This document shows, piece by piece, positions 1 through 6,593 of a DNA stretch of 7,745 nucleotides. Each line of letters starts with the position of its first letter. Within the stretch, counting starts at the first letter, position 1. Position numbers and translations under genes: made by a program. The DNA lies in NCBI GenBank assembly GCA_030837305.1, contig JAUPKT010000467.1:1-7745 (forward strand). The letters are read 5' to 3'. The notes beneath the pieces were generated by a model that worked only from the letters and a program-made list of their open reading frames with translations, made no database searches and was not told the DNA's origin. The DNA comes from Thermodesulfobacteriota bacterium. Its GTDB lineage: Bacteria; Desulfobacterota; Desulfomonilia; Desulfomonilales; Desulfomonilaceae.

Positions 1-311
1 GATACCCCGAGTTCGGTTCCATGCCTGAGTATTTGTTCCATAGGGCCGGGCCTCACGCACGAGAAGGCCAAGATGATTTCCGTGGCATCTTGATCCTCGG
101 CAGTTAAGACTCGGATCACCCTGGCTGTCACACGGCCGGGATCTATTGTCTGAATCTCGGCAAGCAATTCCGTTCCCGCGTGCACAACGTGCAGCAGGTT
201 GCCTGGTTTCAACCTCAAGACGTTCGCAACATAGTAAGCTTTTTTTCCTGAGAACGTGACGATTTCCCCTGTGATTTCATCTGCCGAGGCCACTATACGA
301 GAATTTCTCAT
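1..311 (-). CDS. rsmE: 16S rRNA (uracil-1498-N3)-methyltransferase RsmE, 5' part only
   Basis: Reading leftwards from an ATG at 311 there is an open frame of 103 codons that leaves the window at position 1, so the C-terminal SPOUT methyltransferase domain is outside. The visible part matches the N-terminal PUA-like RNA-binding domain of RsmE. It has the segment YYVANVLRLKPGNLLHVV at residues 26-43, where the family has its VLR-x-K-x-G element. At residues 86-103 it has VRPGPMEQILRHGTELGV, which corresponds to the family's 'K-x-x-x-M-(x)n-K-(A/G)-T-E-L-G-V' stretch at the domain junction. RsmE uses SAM to methylate N3 of U1498 in 16S rRNA of the assembled 30S subunit. A weak GGTGA lies about 9 nt upstream of the start. 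It sits 56 nt downstream of the aminotransferase on the same strand and is probably co-transcribed with it. The identification comes from motif reading only. Confidence 0.82.
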   Translation of the reverse strand, partial: MRNSRIVASADEITGEIVTFSGKKAYYVANVLRLKPGNLLHVVHAGTELLAEIQTIDPGRVTARVIRVLTAEDQDATEIILAFSCVRPGPMEQILRHGTELGV

Positions 312-367
312 GGCTTGATTTCACCGCAAAGCAAGGTCGAGAGGCCTTTCACTTACTATGGTGATCC

Positions 368-1540
368 TTATCTTGAGGATCCGAATCGTTGCCTGAGGTA
401 GAGATCTATTCTCTCGAGGGCACGACTTATTTTCTCAAGGGAATTTGTGTACGAAAAGCGGATAAAACCCTCGGCGCTTTCACCGAAATCAATACCGGGA
501 GCGACCCCGACACCAGTTTCTTCGAGTATTTCGAAAGCAAATGTATATGAGTCCTCTGAAAACTGCCTGGCATCGGCAAGGATGTAGAAGGCAGCAGTTG
601 GATCCACTTCGACGCGAAACCCGATTTCTCGAAGTCTTCGAAGCATGAAGCGCCTTCTTTCGTCAAAGGTATGCTTCATAATATCTGTGGCTTGGGACGA
701 ATTGGTAAGTGCCTCAAGCCCAGCCCACTGAACAAAGTCTGCCGGACTGATAAAGAAATTCTGCACCATTTTTTGGATGGGTCGGACGAATTCAGGAGGA
801 CAAATCACGTAACCGAGCCGCCAGCCGGTCATGGCGTACAGTTTTGAGAATCCATTTATCACGAAACAATTGTTGGTAAACTCCAACACTGAATGCTCTT
901 TCCCTTCGTAAACCAGCCCATGGTAGATTTCGTCAGATATAATAGGCACTCCCAAGCCTGCCAGTTGTTGCATACGGTCTGGATCAAGCAGAGTGCCCGT
1001 GGGATTTGATGGTGAATTGATAAGAACCGCCCTTGTGTTGGTCGTTAGGGCTCGTTTGACTAGATCGGTTTCGAGTTGAAAACCGTTCTCGGCGCTTGTC
1101 CTTACAAAGGTTGGAGCACCTCCAAGAAAACGTACAAAGTTGGGATAACAAGCATAGTGCGGGTCGGAGAGTATGACCTGGCTACTACCATCCAGGAGTG
1201 CCGCGAGGGCCAACAGGATTGCCGGTGAACAACCGGAGGTAATGATGACGCAGTTTGGGTCTATGCTGACGCCATATATATTCTCGTAATGCGCCGCAAC
1301 AGCTTCCCTTAGTTCATATATGCCCACGCTTGGAGTGTAGTGGGTTCTGCCGGTGCGGAGCGCCTCGATACCGGCTTGCACGATATTGGGCGGTGTGTCG
1401 AAGTCTGGTTCACCCACCTCAAGATGGATGATGTCCCGCCCTTCCCTTTCCATTTCCACGGCTCTTTCAAGAACATCCATGACCAGGAAGGGAGGAATAT
1501 CTTGGGATTTGTGAGAGATTTTTCTTTGCGGTTCCAGCAT
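368..1540 (-). CDS. PLP-dependent class I/II aminotransferase (aspartate aminotransferase-like)
   Basis: A 390-residue protein of the usual length for fold-type I aminotransferases. Visible landmarks are GEPDFDTP (residues 43-50), the substrate and cofactor segment SPSNPTGT (176-183, Asn179 contacting PLP), SDEIYHGLVY (202-211, with the Asp and Tyr that bind the pyridine ring), the Schiff-base lysine in GFSKLYAMTGWRLGY (Lys233), and the carboxylate-binding arginine in FIRFSY (Arg361). The enzyme should transfer an amino group between an amino acid and a 2-oxo acid in the cytoplasm. The exact substrate (aspartate, alanine or aromatic) cannot be read from the motifs. The frame stays open to a TTG at 1585, but I chose ATG 1540 because family similarity begins close to it and an AAAGGAG lies upstream. 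No ribosome binding site precedes the TTG. It heads a probable minus-strand operon with rsmE. Confidence 0.9.
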   Translation of the reverse strand: MLEPQRKISHKSQDIPPFLVMDVLERAVEMEREGRDIIHLEVGEPDFDTPPNIVQAGIEALRTGRTHYTPSVGIYELREAVAAHYENIYGVSIDPNCVIITSGCSPAILLALAALLDGSSQVILSDPHYACYPNFVRFLGGAPTFVRTSAENGFQLETDLVKRALTTNTRAVLINSPSNPTGTLLDPDRMQQLAGLGVPIISDEIYHGLVYEGKEHSVLEFTNNCFVINGFSKLYAMTGWRLGYVICPPEFVRPIQKMVQNFFISPADFVQWAGLEALTNSSQATDIMKHTFDERRRFMLRRLREIGFRVEVDPTAAFYILADARQFSEDSYTFAFEILEETGVGVAPGIDFGESAEGFIRFSYTNSLEKISRALERIDLYLRQRFGSSR

Positions 1541-1553
1541 ATTGCCCTGTCGA

Positions 1554-1560
1554 CTCCTTT
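1554..1560 (-). promoter_or_regulatory. Shine-Dalgarno AAAGGAG of the aminotransferase
   Basis: On the minus strand AAAGGAG ends 13 nt before ATG 1540. The gap is longer than the usual 5-9 nt, so this is a moderately good site. It still favours ATG 1540 over the in-frame TTG at 1585, because the motif would lie inside the coding frame if TTG were used and the TTG has no comparable site upstream. Confidence 0.5.
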
Positions 1561-1598
1561 GTGTGTCATCCTCATTCGTCGGCAAAGACCGGACGTGA

Positions 1599-1651
1599 GG
1601 TCAAGCAAAGTTTTTCCTGTCCGGCACGTCGGAGCATGACCGGTCAAGCAA
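1599..1651. repeat. Pair of 10-bp direct repeats GGTCAAGCAA in the divergent intergenic region
   Basis: GGTCAAGCAA occurs exactly at 1599-1608 and again at 1642-1651, 43 bp apart, or about four turns of B-DNA. Both copies would face the same side of the helix. The second overlaps the right half of the palindrome at 1634-1649. This arrangement is typical of tandem binding sites for a regulator, but no regulator gene is present in the window and the role is inferred. Confidence 0.45.
1634..1649. promoter_or_regulatory. Candidate operator: near-perfect palindrome around TGACCGGTCA
   Basis: Positions 1637-1646 read TGACCGGTCA, a perfect 10-bp palindrome. With GC on both sides, separated by one A/A mismatch pair, the symmetry extends over 16 bp. 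It lies 25 bp upstream of the -35 element of the rightward promoter and about 95 bp upstream of the aminotransferase start. Related half-sites occur at 1587-1592 (GACCGG) and 1749-1756 (ACCGGTCA). The position and symmetry fit a dimeric transcription factor site. No protein can be named. Confidence 0.4.
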
Positions 1652-1674
1652 CGGACAAGAACGTAAAGTATTCA

Positions 1675-1703
1675 TTGATTTTCCACAATTTCCCTGATAA
1701 GAT
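1675..1703 (+). promoter_or_regulatory. Sigma70-type promoter for the membrane protein gene at 1763
   Basis: TTGATT at 1675-1680 and TAAGAT at 1698-1703 are separated by exactly 17 nt, and each matches the sigma70 consensus at 5 of 6 or 4 of 6 positions. Transcription would begin near 1710. That leaves about 53 nt of leader before ATG 1763 but only about 14 nt before the alternative TTG at 1724, so the promoter also supports the ATG start. Confidence 0.6.
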
Positions 1704-1762
1704 GAGCTATCCTTTAGAAAAGGTTGCGCTTTCCGGGCACGCGCTGCAACCGGTCACGGACC

Positions 1763-3052
1763 ATGAACTTTCTTGAACGACTGAGCTTTGACGGCATAAA
1801 ACGTCTCCTCGTTGCGCTTGTGGCCTTACCGGTTGTCCTTCTCGTAGCCCAAGACCACGTGTTTGCTGAGATATACGGCATAAAAGACACGTCCGGAAAT
1901 TTTCAGCCGCGGCTCAACATTACCATAGGCAATAAAGAGGTGGTCATAAAGAAAGTCAATCCCCAGGATAGATTTTCTTCTTTCGCCATAGTACTGAACC
2001 CCAAGAACGCAGCACTCGTGCGCAATGTCGGCATGCTCAACATGGAATGGGTCAATATTGCCGGTAAGGCCGGCAAAGAGGTCCAGTTTGCAGGTCCGCG
2101 ATACGACCCGACGACGCGTAGATTTGAAGACGCCATGGGGAAATCAGTGGAGTTGCGTATTCTCGACAAGTCCAACAAGAATCTTTTTTCGGGCAAATCC
2201 CTCTCCGACCTTTTTGAAATCCGAATAGACGACCAACTCCTTGTGTCGCCTGAATCTGTTTTGGAACGAGATCGGCCGGTTCAGTTGGGCCAGGGAAGAG
2301 ACGTTTCTCTCAACCTGGACAAGCAGAACATTGTCTTTAACGAAAGCAACTTCAAGAAGGGAGAAATCCTTAACATCGACAACAGATCGGGGATACCCCA
2401 GGTCGTGGGGATTGAACTTCCCGAAAAAGGGCTCCTCTACTATCAAGTCATCAAGAAACCTGAACAGACAAAGGTTCCTCGAGATTCCTGGAAGAAATTT
2501 ACCATAAGTCCAGACTCGGGGGTATTTGTGGTCATGATTCCAGAGCCGGATCCGGTTCAATTGACTCAAGTTAACGGCAAAGATGTAATCGTGAGGGTGT
2601 ATCAGGGTACTTCAGTCAAGGACACCTTGAAAGTACCTATCAGAGTTTCGTCTGACCTCGTATCAGCTCCGCTCGAGGTAGGCGGTAAGTCTGATTTCAC
2701 CGGCGCTCAGCCACAACAGAAATTATCTGGAACGGGACAGAGAGCCCCTGAGAATTTGGAGGCCGCTTCTTTGCCCGCGAGACAGGCGGGAGACGCCAAA
2801 AGTCAGACAGTCAAAGGTGCGCTTGGCACAGACGCAAAAATCTGGATATTAGGATTGGCAAATCTTGCTTTAATTGTTGCCTTGGCCGGATACGTCATCT
2901 TTTTCATGCTGCCCAGGATTCAGGTGTTACAGGACCGAATCAGCAAGAGCGAAATCTTTATTCATAACAGCCGAGAATCTATTCGGGAAGAGATTGACGA
3001 AATCAAACAAGACGTCCTCTCTCGCGCCCCAAAACCAACAGAACAGGATTAA
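1763..3052 (+). CDS. Signal-peptide-bearing, membrane-anchored periplasmic protein of unknown function
   Basis: I do not recognise the family. From ATG 1763 the protein has 429 residues. A signal peptide is clear: a basic start (Arg6, Lys13, Arg14), a hydrophobic core at about 15-29 and a likely cleavage site VFA/EI after residue 35. Residues 36-300 look like mostly beta strands with alternating polar and hydrophobic residues and no cysteine, so no heme or iron-sulfur sites. Residues 300-355 form a Gln/Gly/Ala/Ser-rich linker. One membrane helix spans about 359-383. The last 45 residues are charged and helical, probably a short cytoplasmic coiled coil. The predicted topology is a large periplasmic domain, one helix and a cytoplasmic tail. 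The frame opens earlier at TTG 1724, but ATG gives a normal signal peptide. It has its own promoter and a candidate terminator, so it is likely monocistronic. Confidence 0.8.
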   Translation: MNFLERLSFDGIKRLLVALVALPVVLLVAQDHVFAEIYGIKDTSGNFQPRLNITIGNKEVVIKKVNPQDRFSSFAIVLNPKNAALVRNVGMLNMEWVNIAGKAGKEVQFAGPRYDPTTRRFEDAMGKSVELRILDKSNKNLFSGKSLSDLFEIRIDDQLLVSPESVLERDRPVQLGQGRDVSLNLDKQNIVFNESNFKKGEILNIDNRSGIPQVVGIELPEKGLLYYQVIKKPEQTKVPRDSWKKFTISPDSGVFVVMIPEPDPVQLTQVNGKDVIVRVYQGTSVKDTLKVPIRVSSDLVSAPLEVGGKSDFTGAQPQQKLSGTGQRAPENLEAASLPARQAGDAKSQTVKGALGTDAKIWILGLANLALIVALAGYVIFFMLPRIQVLQDRISKSEIFIHNSRESIREEIDEIKQDVLSRAPKPTEQD

Positions 3053-3071
3053 TCACTTATTCCTTTTTTTT
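3045..3071 (+). terminator. Candidate intrinsic terminator overlapping the stop codon of the membrane protein gene
   Basis: AGGATTAA (3045-3052) and TTATTCCT (3057-3064) pair at 7 of 8 positions around a 4-nt loop and are followed directly by seven T residues (3065-3071). The stem contains the TAA stop codon. It has only two G-C pairs, so termination may be leaky. If it works, it separates this gene from the polyamine and hgc genes downstream. Confidence 0.45.
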
Positions 3072-3114
3072 GTCCCCCGTGTTAAATGAGAATGTTTGTG
3101 TACTGGAGGACTCG

Positions 3115-3161
3115 TCGTTGACTCTCGAGTTGCCAACGATGGCGGAAAGTTCACTCGTTGG
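3115..3161 (+). promoter_or_regulatory. Leader segment with two mutually exclusive stems upstream of pdaD
   Basis: CCAACGA at 3133-3139 is a perfect complement of TCGTTGG at 3155-3161 (7 bp, 15-nt loop). Its last six bases are also complementary to TCGTTG at 3115-3120 (6 bp, 13-nt loop). Only one of these stems can form at a time. This is the kind of switch used in attenuators and riboswitches, but I cannot match it to a known RNA family and there is no U-tract after the second stem. The 210-nt gap before pdaD (3053-3262) otherwise holds the terminator and no convincing promoter. Confidence 0.25.
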
Positions 3162-3262
3162 ACCTTCATACGGACATTCATGCCCCACGGACACCATGAC
3201 ATCAACACCGGTGGTGGCGACGTAAGAAATCATTCCATAGGCAACTTGCAGGAGATTGAGTG

Positions 3263-3733
3263 ATGTTTGACTTTACCCCCAAGCGTTTTTTTCTGACATC
3301 AGGAACCGGCGAAGCTTCGACAAAACTCAATGCGTTTGACGCTGCATTGTTGAAGGCCGGTATTGGAGATACAAATCTCATCAAGCTCAGTAGCATCCTG
3401 CCCCCGGGAATAATTGAGACGCTACCTTATCAGCCGGCGAGTGGTTCGTTCGTTCCCCTCGCCTATGCAGAGCATGCGTCCTGTACAGTAGGCGAAACAA
3501 TTAGTGCTGCTGTAGCCGTGGGTATCCCCCTGGACCGAGGGGAGGCAGGTCTCATCATGGAATGTTCAGGAGTTGGAACGCCTGAGGTGTGGGAGCAGAC
3601 GGCGCGAGACATGGTGTTAGAGGGAATGGAAAAAATAAGGAACCGAAAGATACGCGAAATAAAGAGCACATCAGCGTCGATTACGGTTGCGACCGTCGGT
3701 GCTGTGTTTGCGGCGGTGGTATTATGTCCATAA
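3263..3733 (+). CDS. pdaD: Pyruvoyl-dependent arginine decarboxylase (PvlArgDC)
   Basis: A 156-residue proenzyme of the size expected for this family, which converts arginine to agmatine and CO2. The self-cleavage site is visible as KLSSILPPG (residues 41-49). Cleavage between Ser43 and Ser44 should give a small beta chain and an alpha chain whose N-terminal Ser44 becomes the pyruvoyl cofactor. GLIMECSG (96-103) contains the conserved acidic residue Glu100, equivalent to the active-site Glu of the Methanocaldococcus enzyme. A GGAG at 3251-3254 lies 8 nt before ATG 3263. An in-frame GTG at 3260 is possible but placed less well. The last 10 nt overlap the start of speE, suggesting coupled translation. 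Agmatinase two genes downstream supports the agmatine route to putrescine. A histidine decarboxylase of the same fold is unlikely given length and context. Confidence 0.9.
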   Translation: MFDFTPKRFFLTSGTGEASTKLNAFDAALLKAGIGDTNLIKLSSILPPGIIETLPYQPASGSFVPLAYAEHASCTVGETISAAVAVGIPLDRGEAGLIMECSGVGTPEVWEQTARDMVLEGMEKIRNRKIREIKSTSASITVATVGAVFAAVVLCP

Positions 3734-4581
3734 AATCGGATCAGTGGTTTTCAGAGATCTTTGGTGGGACGACGGCATTTTCTTTTTTGTTTTCCAAGAA
3801 GTTGTATGAGTCGAAAAGCCATTTTCAGAATATTGAGGTGTATGAAACGCCTGCACTGGGACGGGTGCTCATCCTAGATGGCTGTTTCATGGTCACCGAG
3901 GCTGACAGTTTCATATACCACGAAATGCTCGTTCATCCAGCCATGGCAACTGTTGGGAATGCAAAGAAGGTCCTTGTCATAGGCGGCGGAGACGGGGGCG
4001 CTGTGACGGAAGTTGTGAAGTATCCTGACGTGGAGTCCTGCACTCTGTGCGAAATAGATCCCATGGTCGTCGAGGTCTGCCGAGAATTCTTTCCGCATGT
4101 TTCATCAGGGTTAAACGACCCACGAGTCACGTTCGTGAACGAAGACGGTGCAAGGTTTATTCAACAGTTCAAAGGTGAGTTTGATGTGGTTCTTGTTGAT
4201 TCCACCGATCCCGTGGGGCCGGGAGAGGTCCTGTTTCAAGAGCCGTTTTACCTTGCGGTGAAAGAAAGTCTGCGCCGAGGGGGAGCCGCTGTATTTCAGA
4301 CGGAGAGTCCACTGTTCATGAGAGACGTCTTTGTAAAGGCGGTGAAAGGTTTGGATGGAACCTTCGGCAGAGATCACGCCAAGCCGTTCCTAGCCACAAT
4401 CCCCTCCTATCCTGGTGCCCTGTGGTCCTTCACCCTTTGTTCGGAAGCGTTCGATCCCGCTCACCAGAAAACTCGGACTTTGCCGCCCCATCTGTCTACG
4501 AATCTCAACTATTACAATCCTGAGATACACTTCTCTGCTTTTGCCTTACCGCAATTTGTCCGGAAGATGTTGGCGGGGTAG
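3724..4581 (+). CDS. speE: Spermidine synthase (polyamine aminopropyltransferase)
   Basis: A 285-residue cytoplasmic enzyme of typical SpeE length, moving the aminopropyl group from decarboxylated SAM to putrescine. Visible signatures are the N-terminal beta domain ending at DSFIYHEML (residues 61-69), the nucleotide-binding loop GGGDGGAVTE (87-96), CEIDPMVVEVC (109-119) whose acidic residues hold the ribose, VNEDGARF (138-145), and VDSTDPVGP (158-166) with the putative catalytic base Asp159. The C-terminal segment LNYYNPEIHFSAFALP (261-276) is also family-typical. I chose ATG 3724 because the family N-terminus (a Trp-rich 'W-F-S-E' start) begins there. The frame is open upstream, but that part is only pdaD read out of frame. 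It overlaps pdaD by 10 nt and precedes speB by 24 nt. No speD is in the window, so decarboxylated SAM must come from elsewhere. Thermospermine or other aminopropyl products cannot be excluded. Confidence 0.92.
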   Translation: MSIKSDQWFSEIFGGTTAFSFLFSKKLYESKSHFQNIEVYETPALGRVLILDGCFMVTEADSFIYHEMLVHPAMATVGNAKKVLVIGGGDGGAVTEVVKYPDVESCTLCEIDPMVVEVCREFFPHVSSGLNDPRVTFVNEDGARFIQQFKGEFDVVLVDSTDPVGPGEVLFQEPFYLAVKESLRRGGAAVFQTESPLFMRDVFVKAVKGLDGTFGRDHAKPFLATIPSYPGALWSFTLCSEAFDPAHQKTRTLPPHLSTNLNYYNPEIHFSAFALPQFVRKMLAG

Positions 4582-4605
4582 ATCTAATCTCATTTATCGA
4601 GGGCT

Positions 4606-5475
4606 ATGGGAGTCTTTGGGACCATGAACGATCATTTCATAGGATCGAAATTCAGGAGGATCATTCCAGGCAGTCCTGTTCTCATAGGGTGTCCCCTCGA
4701 TCTCACCACGACGTATCGTCATGGATGTGATGATGCGCCGTCAGCCATCCGCGCATCTTCTTATTCTCTGGAAACCTTCTCCCCTTTCTTTTGGAGAGAT
4801 TTGGAAGATCTCTCTTTCGGAGATGTGGGGGACCTCAGCTTCGTGGGTCTTCGAATGGAAGATGGCTTGGCACTCATCGAAGAAGCGGTCTGTGATGGGC
4901 TTGCAAAGGGTGGTCTTCCATTGTGCATGGGAGGAGAACACACCATAACGCTCCCGATAGTGAGAGCCCTTGAGTCACAAAAGCCTGGATTTGTCGTTTT
5001 GCACCTCGATGCACACACGGATCTCAGACAGCATTACGATGGGACCGGAGTGAACCATGCCACGGTGATCAGGAGGATAGCGGAGGTAGTTGGTTCCGAT
5101 CGTCTCATACAAATGGGGATTCGATCTGGCACAAGAGAAGAATGGCTCTGGATGAGGGATCATGGGACTCTTCTCCAATGGGAGGCTCTCTCAGATGCTG
5201 TCCTGGACCGAAGAATCGGTGGGCGACCTGTTTATCTCACATTGGATTTGGATGTCTTTGATCCGGCCTGTATGCCGGCCACGGGTAATCCCGAAAGCGG
5301 AGGATGGTTTTACGCTGACTTTGAACGGCTTCTCCGCAAGTTACAACGACATGATGTTCTTGGCGCGGATGTAGTGGAATTGAATCCTCGTCTAGACCCT
5401 TCAGAGGCAAGTTCCATCATGGCTGCGAAGATATTGAGAGAGATTCTGATCTTGTTGGCACGATCACGGCAATGA
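4606..5475 (+). CDS. speB: Agmatinase (ureohydrolase family)
   Basis: A 289-residue protein of the arginase/agmatinase fold, hydrolysing agmatine to putrescine and urea with a binuclear Mn centre. All six metal ligands are visible: His112 in GGEHT (109-113), Asp135, His137 and Asp139 in DAHTDLR (135-141), and Asp214 and Asp216 in LDLDVFDPA (213-221). His151 in NHATVIRR and Glu258 in VVELNP match the substrate-side residues of the family. An upstream pyruvoyl arginine decarboxylase and SpeE strongly favour agmatine over arginine, guanidinobutyrate or formiminoglutamate as substrate. The start is uncertain. ATG 4606 has GAGGG only 2 nt before it, while ATG 4624 (residue 7) has GGGAG 11 nt before it, so a 283-residue form is equally possible. 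hgcA follows after 44 nt with no terminator in between. Confidence 0.9.
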   Translation: MGVFGTMNDHFIGSKFRRIIPGSPVLIGCPLDLTTTYRHGCDDAPSAIRASSYSLETFSPFFWRDLEDLSFGDVGDLSFVGLRMEDGLALIEEAVCDGLAKGGLPLCMGGEHTITLPIVRALESQKPGFVVLHLDAHTDLRQHYDGTGVNHATVIRRIAEVVGSDRLIQMGIRSGTREEWLWMRDHGTLLQWEALSDAVLDRRIGGRPVYLTLDLDVFDPACMPATGNPESGGWFYADFERLLRKLQRHDVLGADVVELNPRLDPSEASSIMAAKILREILILLARSRQ

Positions 5476-5510
5476 GATTTGAATAAGAGGCGGAACCCGA
5501 AGGACCAGAT

Positions 5511-5515
5511 GGGGA
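5511..5515 (+). promoter_or_regulatory. Shine-Dalgarno GGGGA fixing the GTG start of hgcA
   Basis: GGGGA ends 4 nt before GTG 5520. Between the upstream in-frame stop at 5484 and 5520 there is no other ATG, GTG or TTG. The next in-frame ATG is at residue 37, inside the conserved N-terminal domain. GTG 5520 is therefore the only sensible start. Confidence 0.6.
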
Positions 5516-5519
5516 AGAA

Positions 5520-6581
5520 GTGGAACCAAGAGACGATCCTCAACAGTTTATAATTGGTTGGAAGCTTACAAGCGCCGGTAAAATTCCGTGCGTTCGCGAT
5601 GTACTCTTACGCGAGGACGTCTTCGGTATGATCAGGGTCCGGTTTGGTATCGGAAGGATGGAATACAGGGTTCCTCCGGGTTTGTACGCACTTGGGGATC
5701 CTGACGAGAGTTCGGAAGTATTAGCCACGGCCAATTATAAGCTGACCTTTGACATCCTCAGATCTCACCTCTCGAAAAAAAACGTTTGGGTCTTGGTTTT
5801 GGACACCGACGGGATTAATGTATGGTGTGCTGCGGGAAAAGGCACGTTCTCTACAACGGAACTCGCATACCGTATTAAGTCCTGCAATCTTGAAACCATC
5901 GTCTCGCATCGGAGAATCATTATCCCACAATTGGCAGCCTCCGGCGTCTGTGCACGAGAGATAAGATCTCTCACCGGGTTTCGGGCGATTTTTGGACCTA
6001 TAGATTCTGCCGACATTCCTCGTTTTTTCGAGCTGGGATTGAAAGCAACGCCGGACATGAGGAGAAAGACCTTCGGCATAACTGAGCGGATGGTCCTCAT
6101 TCCCATCGAGTTGGTAGAAGCGTCCAAGAGGGGCGTGTTCATAGTGCCTGCTTTTCTTCTGTTTGCTTGTTTGGCGGGCCAAGATGGCTGTTTGTCAAAC
6201 ATGTTGAGTCATGGCCTTTTTGCAGTCCTGGCTCTGTTCATCGGCATCGCCTCGGGAGGAGCGGTGACCCCCCTGTTGCTGCCTTGGGTTCCTGGGCGCT
6301 CCTTTACCACCAAGGGATTAGTGGCGGGAGCTGTGACAGGGGCGGCGTTCTTGCTGTCCCTCGCACTCCTCGGCATTCCCCTCATGGGGATCATGGCCTC
6401 CGTCGGACTTTTCTTTATGATTCTTGGAGTATCGTCATTTCTGGCAATGAATTTCACCGGGGCATCAACATTCACGTCTCTTTCGGGAGTAAGAAAAGAG
6501 ATGCGTTGGGGTGTCCCGCTTGAAATTGTTCTCGCATCGTTGGGAGTTGGTTTCTGGATGTGGTCAGTGTGGTTCTCATGA
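5520..6581 (+). CDS. hgcA: HgcA, corrinoid-dependent mercury methyltransferase (membrane protein)
   Basis: A 353-residue protein, close to the roughly 340 residues of characterised HgcA. The N-terminal part is a corrinoid-binding domain related to the CdhD/AcsC corrinoid iron-sulfur protein, with ANYKLTFDILRSHL at 71-84. It contains the diagnostic cap-helix motif N-V-W-C-A-A-G-K at residues 100-107. In this family the cysteine (here Cys103) coordinates the cobalt of the corrinoid from below and is essential for methylation. Residues about 204-220, 231-250, 265-285, 287-310 and 332-352 form five membrane helices, as known for HgcA. The loop NFTGASTFTSLSGVRKEMR (311-329) before the last helix is also family-typical. 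HgcA passes a methyl group, thought to come from the folate/corrinoid pool, to Hg(II). It starts at GTG 5520 after a GGGGA and is followed 12 nt later by hgcB. Its native role without mercury is unknown. Confidence 0.96.
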   Translation: MEPRDDPQQFIIGWKLTSAGKIPCVRDVLLREDVFGMIRVRFGIGRMEYRVPPGLYALGDPDESSEVLATANYKLTFDILRSHLSKKNVWVLVLDTDGINVWCAAGKGTFSTTELAYRIKSCNLETIVSHRRIIIPQLAASGVCAREIRSLTGFRAIFGPIDSADIPRFFELGLKATPDMRRKTFGITERMVLIPIELVEASKRGVFIVPAFLLFACLAGQDGCLSNMLSHGLFAVLALFIGIASGGAVTPLLLPWVPGRSFTTKGLVAGAVTGAAFLLSLALLGIPLMGIMASVGLFFMILGVSSFLAMNFTGASTFTSLSGVRKEMRWGVPLEIVLASLGVGFWMWSVWFS

Positions 6582-6593
6582 AAGAAGGCATCA

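Noticed and set aside
1541..1585. Longer aminotransferase starting at TTG 1585
   Set aside because: No Shine-Dalgarno precedes the TTG, the extra 15 residues are polar with no family similarity, and ATG 1540 has AAAGGAG upstream.
1724..1762. Longer membrane protein starting at TTG 1724
   Set aside because: It would put 13 extra residues, including several arginines, before a normal signal peptide and would leave only about 14 nt of leader after the predicted transcription start. The AAAGG directly abuts the TTG, which is too close.
2144..2569. Minus-strand open frame of 141 codons inside the membrane protein gene
   Set aside because: It is opposite a gene with a promoter, signal peptide and membrane helix, and shows no domain or signal of its own.
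3118..3145. TTGACT as a -35 element for the polyamine genes
   Set aside because: At 16-18 nt downstream the sequence is GC-rich (ATGGCGGA region) with no acceptable -10 hexamer.
3139..3225. Small open frame of 28 codons (ATG 3139, TAA 3223-3225) upstream of pdaD, a possible leader peptide
   Set aside because: It has no ribosome binding site and no run of arginine or other control codons, and it begins inside the candidate stem.
5721..6182. Minus-strand open frame of 153 codons inside hgcA
   Set aside because: It lies wholly opposite the strongly supported hgcA, has no recognisable motif or ribosome binding site, and its composition looks like an antisense shadow.
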